The position numbers were made by a program, and so were the translations under genes. The notes beneath the pieces were generated by a model, which worked only from the letters and a program-made list of their open reading frames with translations, did no database searches and had not been told where the DNA came from. Source: Isoetes taiwanensis (Eukaryota > Streptophyta > Lycopodiopsida > Isoetales > Isoetaceae). Taken from it: a DNA stretch of 64,000 bases. The DNA lies in the NCBI GenBank assembly GCA_021234155.1, contig JAJEKV010000071.1, forward strand, positions 4,958,483 to 5,022,482. The letters run 5' to 3'. Shown here piece after piece: positions 53,911-64,000 of the stretch. The number at the start of each line of letters is the position of its first letter. Position 1 is the stretch's first letter.

Positions 53911-54633
53911 CTTACTAATGCTGAAGATAGAGATGTGTTTCATGAGCACATGCTGGAACTCAATTGCATTGCACCTAGAGACTACTAAAATTTAAAAATG
54001 GGATGCCACTCTGTCTAAGCAGGTTGGGCTATTGGTTTTATGCAATACTATTGATCTTATGGTCACTTTAATTCTGCCCTTTAATTTCCAGGTTAGGAAA
54101 GCATGTGGCCATTCTTCAAGCGTTGGAAGCCTAGCCTGGAATGGCTATCTTCAACATTTCCTTTCTGTCAGATGAATTTTGATATTGTACTGAGGGCAAG
54201 GCAGTCATTTTTTACAGGTCTTCTGATTCCAATTTTTCCTGTATGAGAATGATTAACCGGCTGATAATGTTGTGTGTGGTACCATTTACGGAACTTTTGC
54301 CCTGGGCTGCCAATGATGATGTTCTTCCAGCATCATCAAGAATAGGTTGTTAGGTGCACCTGGGAGCTAGCATATGAGCAGATGCTTTCCTTGTACTGAA
54401 CGCCTTGTATATTTTATCTTCTCCATTACTGCTGCATAAAAGCAATTTCTATTTTATGGTATATATTAGACGGTCATTCATCTTAACCAGCAGTAGGTCC
54501 CATTGGGATTCCTATCATTTCCTTACTTTCCTTTGGCACATGAGGCACAATGTCCTGTCCCACAAGAGAGGCATCTTTTGGGAAGCACAAACCCTTCTAG
54601 TGCTCCAGATACAGGACACAGCTGCTACTGTTA
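53911..54633 (+). repeat. Segmental duplication flanking the receptor kinase, copy 2
   Basis: Second copy of 47793-48686 without the MITE. It contains the same Cdc20-like relic (KMGCHSV... frame with GT..AG intron, VRKACGHSSSVGSLAWNG). Here SVG-S-LAWNG keeps the serine expected in the family where copy 1 has asparagine. Confidence 0.9.
53986..54150 (+). pseudogene. Cdc20/Cdh1-like WD40 relic, copy 2
   Basis: Same two-exon structure as 47868-48030: the WDATLSKQ codons end at about 54022, a short intron follows, then VRKACGHSSSVGSLAWNG from about 54092. The first exon is slightly more eroded (AAAATTTAAAAATG in place of AAAATTCAAATATG). Fragment only. Confidence 0.58.
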
Positions 54634-54639
54634 GGATTG

Positions 54640-55690
54640 CTGACTTTGAACTATGATTTAAGCCCCTTCACCCTCCGCCCATGGAGGGCAACCCTTTGCG
54701 CGCACAGACAATTGCAGCAGCCTTTGGAGATTGGGTGTTTGAACGGGGAAGAGCAAAAGATCATGCAGCTCGACGTGCATAACACATTATGAAGATCAAT
54801 GGCTTTGACTACGTCTAAAATGCCACTGCTTCAAAAATGCCACTGCTTCAAGATGCACATATTTATGCCCTCTTATAATACTCACCCTTGGCATGGAAGT
54901 TGTCATTCTTGCCAGAGTCAAGGGTCATGTTAATCTGGCTTTTAAGCCAAAATACATACAACTCTGATTTCATTAATTTATAGATGTGAGAATATGTACA
55001 ACGTTATTTAATTTTTGGAGGCATGGTGCATACGATCATTTGATTTCTATGTGAGTGTTAGTTAAGTTGATGTGTAAAGGATCATTATCATGTTAACTTC
55101 AAGAAATTTCCATGTTAAGCCAATAATTGAATAAATCTCAAACCCATAATTGGCCAACTGTGACTAACCCAACAGCCACAAATATAAAGAAACGTAACTA
55201 ACTAGCCAACGTAACAAAGATGTATATAAAATCTAACCTCATATGAACACGTGTAACATAACCAGAGAGAACACCTCATCACCTATCTCTTAGCATTCTG
55301 ATCAAAAGCCTCAACCAAACAAATAACTCGCAAAAGATGCTTATGTGGAGAGACCTCCCTAGCCTAGAGGCTAACATAACCAACAACATGTATATATTTA
55401 ATTCATGTGAACAATATCTATAGACAAATGACATCATGAAATGTAGATATAGGAGTTGGACGGACAAAGAAATGATTATGGCAAAATGATCAAAAACCGA
55501 ACACATGGCATCCCATGCATATTAATAACCCAACCCATGCACTTTCAGCATTTTCTCTTGAAAAAAGGCCGATCATAGCAAACCATGTGAGGAAAACAAT
55601 GCATCAGGATAATAAACCAAAATGAATCTAATGGTGCATACGAAGCCACATGGTGCAAGTCCTAGCACCTTATGTCGAATGAGCAAACAT
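54640..55690. other. Intergenic; one short protein-like stretch
   Basis: At 54678-54780 the plus strand reads MEGNPLRAQTIAAAFGDWVF and ERGRAKDHAARRA before a stop. It is protein-like but very short and unrecognised; it could be a last exon captured from a gene. The remainder is AT-rich without coding signal. Confidence 0.3.
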
Positions 55691-55693
55691 AAT

Positions 55694-55939
55694 AGGATAA
55701 TGCGGGATCCGAGCACGAGAGACTACAACATCTAGTGTCAGCAAATGTTAATTCTAGGAAACCACCACAGTGAAATAACGAGAAACCATAACCAACTCAA
55801 TGACCATATGACGCATAGGATAATGCAGGATCTGAGCTAATGAGAGACTACAACATGTAGTGTCAGCAAATGTTAACTCTAGGAAACCACCACAGTGAGA
55901 TAACGAGAAACCATAACCAATTTGACAGCCACATGATGC
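55694..55939. repeat. Two-copy tandem repeat, period 123 bp
   Basis: AGGATAATGC(G/A)GGATC ... ACTACAACAT(C/G)TAGTGTCAG ... CGAGAAACCATAACCAA is repeated in tandem (55694 and 55817) with a few substitutions. Flanking GCCACATG(G/A)TGCAAG(T/C)CCTA words at 55649 and 55927 suggest the duplicated unit was originally longer. Confidence 0.85.
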
Positions 55940-56451
55940 AAGCCCTAACACAAGTCCTAAACGTTGAATAATGCAACATGCCGAGGTTCTGGGAAATGAT
56001 AAAACAGTAAAGTTCAATCAATTTATTCGATATAACCCTCAAAAATCTAAGAAATTCCAATTCTATGATGACAAGAAAAATGCTGATAAAAATGCATCTT
56101 TGATATCAAGTTTACAGATCTATATAATCCAATGCTATTATGGAAAAGGACAACAAATGCGTTTAATAAGAGAGTCTATGTGAACAACCAACAAATAAAA
56201 CATGACTAGGGAGATATAATGCATGTTTGCAAAGATCACGAAGAAACGAGAGTACTATTGGTTTTGGATATAAATGATGAATGAGATCCCGATTTCCATG
56301 AAAACAAAATATATAATCTAGCGCATGATTATGAAGATGATCAATGAGGATATCAAAACACAAACATGTAGTGGAAATACCGTTGTCTAGTTTATGCCAT
56401 ATAAACACAAAAGAAACTCAAGAAAAAAAGAAAAATTATTTTGCCATTGGA

Positions 56452-56500
56452 GGGAATCGAACTAACAATCACAAGTTGCAAACCATGAAAGCTAGCCACA
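56452..56500 (-). repeat. tRNA-related SINE-like motif (minus)
   Basis: On the minus strand TGGCTAGCTTTCATGG (about 56499-56484) is followed by TAGTTCGATTCCCTCC (about 56464-56449), reminiscent of polymerase III A and B boxes at tRNA-like spacing. The T-stem does not pair, so this is a degenerate SINE-type promoter at best. Confidence 0.35.
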
Positions 56501-56547
56501 AATCCGACAACAAATTCTTAGTAAAAGTAATCAAGTAAGAGATTTAA

Positions 56548-58860
56548 ATGGGTTGTGATACCAGGACCCAGTATCCCCTAACAAAAACCTCTCAGGAAAT
56601 GGTGGCCGCCAAAGATGACGCTAATTGGGCATGTCGCCGGAGAAATGGATGGAGGTTTCACATAGCTAGACGAGAACTTGGAGGATACAAAAAACCTAGA
56701 CCAAACCGAGCATATCAGCTCAAAATTCAGAGAGCAATGGACGGGTCGTTTCACAATCCCTACAGTTAGCAAATCTAGTGGGAAGTCGAATTCTAGTACT
56801 CAAGAATGCTGGTTCCACTGTATAGAGCCAAAAAACCTCTTAGATCGAATTCAAAATGATTCATCACCGCAAATCTTTAAGAAACAGAAAAGCATGAATC
56901 GAGTACACATACTACTGATCAAGTACGACAAGAATCAAAAGAAAAAGCAAATTGACAACTACAAGAAGGAATATCTAGATAAGAACAAAAAACATTAATT
57001 AAAACAAACTACCACAATATGCTCTACCTTGTACAAGACTCTGCCTATGACTAGGAACGCATTTCTACCTTGTGCAAGACTCTGCCTAAAGAAAGCATCT
57101 TTAACAACAAACTAGGAATCCCAACATACTTAGAAGGACCAAACCATCTGAGAAATGGAAAAGTAAGAAGATAACAAAACTGATTTCAACCAGCTTGGCG
57201 ATGCCGGAGCAATTGGATAGGCTGGGTGCAGGTCAAGAAGGGCCTGCGATGGGAAAAAAAGAAGGCAAGAGAAAGGCAAAGGTAATCGCAGCCATGCTAT
57301 AGAAGGAAAGGAAAGGCTGAAAAAACAACAGAGAATGGGAGGCCAAAGAGCTGAGGCGACTGATAGCAAGGTCGATCTGCAATCAAGACCCGGAATGGGA
57401 CGGTTGACAGATCGCAGGATGCCCACAACGGACATGCAAGATCAAGAAACACATAGATAAGCAATCTAGGAAGGAGAAACGCAAAGATAAGAGGCAAGCA
57501 CAGACAGATTTATTAAGGAATCAGCTCATCAGGGCGGTACCATCGACCCATGAGGTGCAGGCACCACCCTAAGACCAATCCAATAGATGCATGACCAAGC
57601 AGTAGTACATGTGCTAGGAATTTGATGAAGTAGGAAACTCCTACTTCATCCTATGGCATAAAGCAAGAAGGGCAACCAAAAAGCATTATGCTATAAAAGA
57701 CGCACCTCTCAGCTACCAACTACAAACCTAACAAACAAGTCTAAGCAACATATCTTAACATGACCCACGCCAACTAAAGGCAACAAAACCCCAAGCAACA
57801 ATTTGGTCAACTATAAGTGTAACAAAAAACTCCAAGATATCCTAGGCGAAGTTGCATCCTCAACAACAAATTTCCAAGGCATCGAAGGTTCAAAGACTTC
57901 GCCTCGATTCCAGGGTTTTCTCCTCGCTTCCAAGGTCCAAAAACATCGTCAACAATAAAAATAGAAAATACTTCTCATCCATGAGTTGATATCCATAATG
58001 TCTCAACAATAACAAACCAATTGACCAACCAATACATCCACACAATAAGATATTAATTTTAAATTAAATGACCCATCAATATATCCATAAAATAAGATAT
58101 TAATTTTATAAGCTAAATCACTATTTTATCGTGGTTACTTTTACAGAAACCTATCAAAAAAGAAACTTGTACACAGACGCAGTCACCTCCCATGGATCCG
58201 AGCTGCTCAAAAATGGCGACCCACTCACTCGAAGCAATGTGAAAAACCTAGAGAATATGAAATGCATTGCCGCTCCCAAAAAATCGAGGTAAAAGGCCTG
58301 GAATCCAACCCAAATTTGTTCACCAGCAAAAAACATGATACCCCAACTCCAAAATCCACAAGCAATCAACAGCATCTCAAAATTAGTAATGAAAGGGAGG
58401 AAGGAACAAAGAAATTTATGAAACAAGGTGCAAACCTCAAAAGACAAACTGACCAGGGAAGTCGTCCATAGCCATCCATCTTCAAAACTGCATGACAAGC
58501 ATATCCGACACCAACACCACCTATAACGGCAATTTTTAGGTCGCAGATAAACACAAGCAATCAAGGCTGGGTCCCAATGCATATGGCAAAAGCTGAAGAT
58601 CATGACAGAACCAACAAGATATGCTGATGTTGGACTCCCAACTCCAGCCCATCCAAACCCAAGAAACCACCAAACGAGGAAGCGATTTAGGATTTTGGAA
58701 AAAATTGCTCAACAAAGGCTATGAATCCGCTAACAGTGAGGATTACAAATTGTGCCAGAAAAGCTTGTGCATTGATGTGGAATTAAGAGGGAGATGATTT
58801 AGTAATAAGTAGAAACTAAAGAAATTGCATAGAGAAGAAGGAGAAATCTAGCTAATGAGA
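56548..58860. other. No recognisable gene
   Basis: Plus-strand frames at 56548-56998 (CRRRNGWRFHIARRELGG and similar) are basic and protein-like, but match nothing known to me and are broken by a stop. Minus-strand frames near 57130-57500 and 58154-58603 are hydrophobic, low-complexity shadows of A-rich DNA. Read as non-coding or decayed. Confidence 0.3.
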
Positions 58861-59068
58861 ATGGTTGATATAGGAATGCCACGGTTCTATTGTGGCAGCA
58901 ATAGAACCGACATTCCTTGGATGGGGACGTTCTCCTTCACGTCTCCTATTTATTCAGCCTCTTGTCTCATTTCTAGTCATCGGCGTTCTCTTGAGCTCCC
59001 TTTCCTGTTCTCTCTTCTTTGGCTCCTCAAGTTTGCTCCCTTCTCATGAAGCGTTGATGGTCCAAGGT

Positions 59069-59160
59069 TTTCAGGATGGGCGATCCATGGTTTCCACGGT
59101 GGGCGATCCATGATTCATAGTGCTGGGTTTCAGGATGGGCGATCCATGGTTTCCATGGTA
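59069..59160. repeat. Two-copy repeat of a 33-bp unit
   Basis: TTTCAGGATGGGCGATCCA and the next 13 bases occur at 59069 and 59128, with a third partial unit (GGTGGGCGATCCATG) between and a fourth (GGTAGGCGATCC) after. Confidence 0.75.
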
Positions 59161-59192
59161 GGCGATCCCTGCGGCGGTCTGATTGGGAAAGC

Positions 59193-60330
59193 ATCTGGGG
59201 TTTGGATTGAGCGGGCTTGGTGTGCCTCGGATTCAGATCCTCCGCCGGGCCACTTTTGCTCGATTTTGGGTATTTTCAGTTTGTTTTTCTTGGTTCTCTC
59301 GTATCTTCCTTCCTCTAGGTCGGCTTGTTCCCTATCTACATCCAGGATGTCTTTCTGGAGTCAATCGATCCTTTGCAGATTCTAACTGAAATAATCCGTG
59401 CTAGTATGATCCCCATCGAAGTTTAAAGGCGATGCTCTTTCTTTGGGTTTGGCGGGCCTTTTCCGCCTTTCTTTGAAAAGGGCAGAGCTCAGCGCCGCTT
59501 AGGGATGGCATGACCCATGGGTTGGGCTATTCATGGTTCACGTTGTTGGGTTGCGGCCGTATACAAGTTTTGGATCTCTTGATCACCGGGCCGGTGAGTT
59601 TTTCAGATTGTGGTTCTTGGGACTTGTATTTCATGCACTTTGTTGCAATAGCGGCTTTGATTGCCATTTCTTTTGCCTCGATTTACGCCTTTGGGGCATA
59701 TAGCCCAACTTCGATTTGGATTGGGTTCTTGTTGGTTTTTGTTTTATGCAGATCTGTTGTTTGGGGAACATCGGGCGTTGGTTTGAAGCGGGCTTGGCAT
59801 GCCTCAAATTTAGATCCTCCGGTCGGCTATCTCTCGCTCCAATTATTGGGTCTGGCTTGGTTTTGTATAGGTTTGAGTTTTCTTGGCTCTCACGGTATCT
59901 TCCTCGCTCGGGGGCGGTTTTGTTTTCTATCCGCCGACTCAATCGATTGCTTTTGCGTAATATATCCGAGTCAATTAAAAGGCTAAGATGATCAAGGTCC
60001 AGCTGAGGCGATGATCTTATTTGGTGCGACCAATTTTGCTGCCCATATTTGATGATGAAGGGCAGAGTTCAGCGACCTCTCAGTTCTTTGCTTTGGGAGG
60101 GGATCTGGGTCGCGGCATCCCACTATTCGGTATTTCAAATTTCCTTGGTTTTGGTTAGCATGGTCTAGGTTTTTGCATATGCCCATGTAGTTCCTTTATA
60201 TACATGGTTCCCTGCCTAGTCTTGTTTTGGCATGATAGGTGGGGTTCTTCTATTCTCGCCGCTTTTATCGGGTTTCTTTCGCTATCCCATGTTTTTGTGT
60301 CTGATGTCTTGCATTTTTATGCTTTCTTCC
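59193..60330. repeat. Diverged tandem duplication, period about 570 bp
   Basis: GGTTTGGATTGAGCGGGCTTGG...GCCTC..ATT.AGATCCTCCG at 59200 is echoed by GGTTTGAAGCGGGCTTGGC...GCCTCAAATTTAGATCCTCCG at 59779. Downstream words (CTCTCGTATCTTCCT / CTCACGGTATCTTCCT; GGGCAGAGCTCAGCG / GGGCAGAGTTCAGCG) keep the same order. The frames across this block are T-rich and hydrophobic and are not believable genes. Confidence 0.6.
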
Positions 60331-63120
60331 TCTTCTCAGGATCCCAAAACTATGTCATCCAAAGCATTACGTTTGCTTTCTTGTTTGTCTTTTTTCGTCT
60401 CGCAGTTTTTCCTTACCTCTTTTTGTCTCACTTCTCTTTTCCTTACCTCTTTTGGTCTCACTTGTCTTAGTTTTTTCGATTGTCATCTCTCCTTCATTTG
60501 TTCATCTCATCTTTTTGACTCTGGCGTTCTCCTTTCCGCTTTGTTAGTGTCAGGTTTGTTCGGCCTTTTATTCTTGTTTGTTTTAGCTTGGTGGGCTTCC
60601 CCACGTGTTTTCTTATTTCTACGTGTTTACATATAATTTCTTAGCCCTTATACATATAATTTCTTAGCCCCTATGGTTATCTCATATTCTAATTTATCGG
60701 GTTACATGATTTTTCCAAGCCACCCTATGGTCATCTTGCTCTTTTTAACCTCGTTTGCTCATATGATCGAAGTTTTTTTTTGCTTTACATTTCCTTCCAT
60801 GTATCTCAAAGATATCCCTTCGCTTGTTTCATTTGATATCTTCTATTTTTATGCTTTGATTTATCTTCCACATTTGTCTCTAAGCATGACATGCTCCTTT
60901 TGTTCGAAGTCGCCCTCCGTGATCTTGTCCACCTTATGAATATGCTATCTTGGTTCTCACTCTTGTCATGAATTATTGTGCATGTCCTATAGTATGCTCT
61001 ATTTCATGGTTTTTCTCGCTAAATAGATCAACTTATTTAACAACTTTCTATGGTTTTACGGCATGTTTTCGTTCTATAGAATGCTATCTCTTCATATTCT
61101 TTTGATATGTTCCAAAGGTGCAATTGTCGCTATGGTTTACTATAGATATTTTTTTTTGTCATGCGATGGGGTTTTGCCCGAAGCGCCATTTCATTTTTTC
61201 GAGAGTCGCCTCCTTCTTTTTCCATTTAGACTCGCTTAGCTAATTTGTTGGTTACGTAAATCGCCTCTTCTATTGTTTTGCATTATTAGTATCTTTCTTA
61301 GGGTCGCTTTTGGACATGAATGTTCTTTCTTTTCATATCGCCATGAGTGTTTCCTTTCCTTTGAATGTGTTATCCTCTAGTACTCGCGGATGCTTGCTCG
61401 ATGTCTCCTTTGGGGTTTTTTTGGTCCCCTTGTGAATACTTTCTCCCAGATATGGCTCTTGTTTCCAATGTTAATGTGGTAGGGTATATGCTCTTTTCCC
61501 CGTGGTGTTCGGGTGTTACGACTGCAAAATTGTTTTTCGGTTATGGTGTTGGTCGTATGTATTCGCTAGATCGGTGCATGCTCCTTTCTATAGCTTCTTA
61601 GCTCTTGCTCATGGAGGTCTTTGAGGGCCCTGTTCTTGCTCTTTCCTCGTGTTTCTCTCATGGTTGCCTTTGTGGGCTTGTTTTGGCATTGCATTATAAC
61701 GTCCCCACGTTATGTGACTTTAACTATGTTGTCCCTATGTCTTTCTCTCTGCTCACGATCCCTTTATTTTTCTTGTTCTTTTCACCATTTATCTTGTTTG
61801 TCTCCTTGTATTGCATGTTGATCCTTATCTCTTGATCCACACTCCTTGTTCCTCCTATTTTCTCTCACGCACCCTCTTGAAGCGCCTTTGGTTTCCATAC
61901 TGGATCATCTAGGAGCATTGTTACAGCGTGATACACAAAGGTCTTATTTCTCGTGGTTTTGGCAGCCTTTAGTCGGTTTGTTTGCAAGCATGCTTTCTTT
62001 GATCCCATATCCACTTCTCGCATGATGTGTTTACAATGGGTTTTAAATCAGTTATTTCTAATTTCTCTCATGAGCATATTCTCTTTGATGTCATAGTCGA
62101 TTTCTTTGCCACATACTCTCTTTGATCTCATAGTCGACTCTTTTGCAAGCATATTAGCATAACTTCTCAATTATGTAGTTCGACATCTAGTTTATTTGTG
62201 TATATTGGCACAATTATCTTTCTTTAAGTATCTTATGTGTGTTGATTCAGATTTTCGATATTGTTCGCTTTGGCGCACATTGATTTGTTTCTTTGAGTTT
62301 CGCTTCATTCTATTTTCCTCAGATCTTGAGTTCACAATCATTGCTCGATTGTTTCTGCTTTTTATGTTTGAGGTGTTTGGCCTGGTAGGAGCATGTTTAG
62401 CCCCATTGTCTCTTGTCTTCCTTTATTTCATGTTTTTTCGTTGGATTCCTCAACTTCCGTTACTCCTTCCGTTTTTATTGCTCCATGTTGCCCCTTTTTG
62501 TCACCTTTGATAATATGGTTCTTCTTACTCTCCGACATGCGTTGTGTTTTTTCAATCCTATTAGTTATTTGTGCCCCATTGCGAGATACCCCTTTTGCCA
62601 CCGTCACGCCTTCTCTTATTTCTCTTTTTGACCTTTGCTTTTCGGGTTTATCTCATTCATGTATTGCCATTACATGCTTCCACATTTGCCTCTAGGCGTT
62701 ACGTGCTTCTGTTGTTCTAGTTGTCTTTTGTCACTTTTCCATGGTTTTACTGGTATTTTAGTAATAGATTGTTATCTCCTCGAATTTCTTTTGCGGTTTA
62801 CAATTGTCACTATGGTTTACTAGTGCATGTTGATTTTGTTATGTTATGGAGGTTTATCTCATGACACCTTTTCGCTATTTTAAGAGTCTCGTCCTTTATT
62901 CCTTAGGTTCTTCTGGCTCCTTTGCCTGTTTTTACGTAAATCGTTTCTTCTGTTGTTTTTACATTATTAGTATCTCTTTTTACATGGGTCGTGTTTCTTT
63001 CTCGGCGTGGCCCTGGAGCCTCCAAGTCTTCTTGCCTATGGCATCTAACTCATTGACGGGTTATTTTTCTTTCAGCCTTGATTCTGCAGGATTGTTTAAG
63101 GTCTTGTGGTTGCCATAGTG
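60330..63120. other. Pyrimidine-rich stretch with a diverged duplication, no gene
   Basis: The plus strand is strongly T/C-rich, giving long hydrophobic open frames without motifs. A diverged direct repeat is visible: the CACATTTGTCTCTAAGC, TATGGTTTACTA, GAGAGTCGCCTCCTTC and TACGTAAATCGCCTCTTCT order at 60870-61290 recurs as CACATTTGCCTCTAGGC, TATGGTTTACTA, AGAGTCTCGTCCTT and TACGTAAATCGTTTCTTCT at 62670-62955. Probably old transposon DNA. Confidence 0.45.
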
Positions 63121-63550
63121 CATGGGGTCGTGCTTCAACTATTTGCTTGGGTTTCCTCGGAACCTAAGAAGGCGTGGTTCTTCTTCCCGATGAGGAGCAT
63201 TCACTGAGTCTTCTCACCTTTGCATCGACCAAGTGGCGGATAAAACCATCTTTTTCTTCAGTTTCATAATGCTCTCGATGATTGTCTAGTTTCGGAGCAT
63301 TTAAAGTTCATATTTTCAAATTTATCTATCCCTAGTGAGGGATCCATTTGTACTCAATGTTTTACAAAGCTCAATGAGAACTTTGTTATAGCACCATACA
63401 CATATACAATTTAAGAGCTATATAGTACTCTCTATAAGTATCATAGACCATACACACAATAGACAGTAACCAGTAAACCAGCTAGAGGATTGTATATAGT
63501 AAATAGTACTCTCTATTAGCACCATACACAATCTTTGATATACTGTCTAT

Positions 63551-63570
63551 GGCCGGGTTTGAACCCCTAG
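63551..63570. repeat. B-box-like palindrome
   Basis: GGCCGGGTTTGAACCCC reads as a tRNA T-loop on the minus strand (GGGTTCAAACCC). A nearby AGCTCAATGGTAGAAC on the plus strand resembles an A box. Their relative order and strand do not fit a single tRNA, so this may be the edge of a rearranged SINE. Confidence 0.3.
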
Positions 63571-63912
63571 AAAAGCTCAATGGTAGAACTTAAAAGCTTA
63601 TACATGTCCTCCACTTTGGCTGCTCGTTGGCAGTGGGACAAAAACTAGCTAGTCTGTCAAAAGACTAGTCTAGACCAAGAAAAGTTGGTTTACGTGACAT
63701 CGTGGTCTGGTTTATCGGTTACCGCCTAAAAGCCCCCTCGGGTCCTAGGGATGCCCAAAAAGTCATATGTGGCAGCTGGCACTAGGCGGGTGACGCTTAG
63801 GTTCGGGCGATGCCCCTAGAGTTGCCCCCTAGGATCCAAAAAACTTCCTCAAGGTGGGATTTAATCCCCGCCTACAAAGTGTGCATGTATGGCCAAAGTT
63901 TTGCCCAACGGA

Positions 63913-64000
63913 TGTGTGGTGAGTTGGTATAGGCCTAGTAATGCCAAAATAAATGTGCACTTGGTCTGGGGTTCAAACCCGCCGGTGTATGTTTATATTT
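63913..64000 (+). repeat. tRNA-derived SINE head, running off the window
   Basis: GTGTGGTGAGTTGGTATAGG (about 63914-63933) fits a polymerase III A box, and GGGTTCAAACCC (63969-63980) is a consensus B box, 40-odd bases downstream as in tRNA-derived SINEs. The body continues past the window end. Confidence 0.5.

Noticed and set aside
56548-56580. Minus-strand TGGTATCACAACCC as a retrotransposon primer-binding site
   Set aside because: It resembles the initiator-tRNA complement only for eight bases, and no LTR or coding region was found around it.
60204-63118. Chain of hydrophobic plus-strand frames that look like membrane proteins
   Set aside because: The DNA is pyrimidine-rich, which automatically yields leucine, serine and phenylalanine; several frames are open together and no family motif appears.
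1-64000. CRISPR array, operons or bacterial ribosome binding sites
   Set aside because: No regularly spaced identical repeats with unique spacers, and gene structure with spliceosomal introns shows eukaryotic DNA.

Overview
The window looks like nuclear DNA of a large, gene-poor, repeat-rich land-plant genome. The basis is a complete plant L-type lectin receptor kinase, plant-type gene fragments (an auxin-response-factor B3 exon, an ABCB transporter, PPR repeats), a short plant-mitochondrial rrn18 insertion and spliceosomal GT..AG introns. The receptor's lectin domain carries an unusual cysteine-rich insert, and the rrn18 fragment differs from the flowering-plant version as I remember it. Together these lean towards a fern, lycophyte or other non-angiosperm, but the sequence does not settle the taxon. 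Only one gene in the 64 kb is convincingly intact: the lectin receptor kinase at 49224-51293 (minus).

Layout. 1-6690: AT-rich repeats, a Helitron 3' end on the minus strand (1731) and the mitochondrial rrn18 fragment. 6693-7776: a broken ABCB (P-glycoprotein) transporter with recognisable introns and frameshifts. 8644-22086: a large terminal-inverted-repeat element (about 13.4 kb) with two convergent gene sets. The left set (+) includes a Ulp1-type cysteine protease. The right set (-) is a transposase-like protein with a SDG..SQFK...HGKGEHDG core. Each half contains a long CCACCACAC-type satellite, and the two satellites are in inverted orientation. The Ulp1 gene is split by about 3.9 kb of AT-rich DNA carrying a single auxin-response-factor B3 exon.

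22.1-31.9 kb: pentatricopeptide-repeat remnants (minus), a duplicated block of about 0.4 kb, a textbook Helitron 3' end (29421) and SINE-like tRNA relics. 31976-42828: a second large element (about 10.85 kb) with inverted ends of about 370-400 bp and a 7/8 matching 8-bp flanking duplication. It encodes a degraded hAT transposase on the minus strand and a degraded protein-kinase-like gene on the plus strand, with a cluster of palindromic repeats in between. One of those palindromes is also present in the first element.

42.8-64 kb: two Helitron ends facing each other (45283 and 45356), then a block duplicated on both sides of the receptor kinase (47793-48686 and 53911-54633). That block holds a two-exon relic resembling a Cdc20/Cdh1 WD40 repeat. 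The left copy has gained a palindromic MITE, and a 5'-truncated LINE lies between the gene and the right copy. The last 10 kb is non-coding, with tandem duplications and a tRNA-derived SINE at the very end.

The candidate for an undescribed system is the pair of giant composite transposons, each with outward terminal repeats, tail-to-tail gene sets and an accessory enzyme (Ulp1 protease in one, kinase in the other). Both contain multiple frameshifts in this copy, so they are probably inactive here. All assignments are from reading the sequence; no database search was run.
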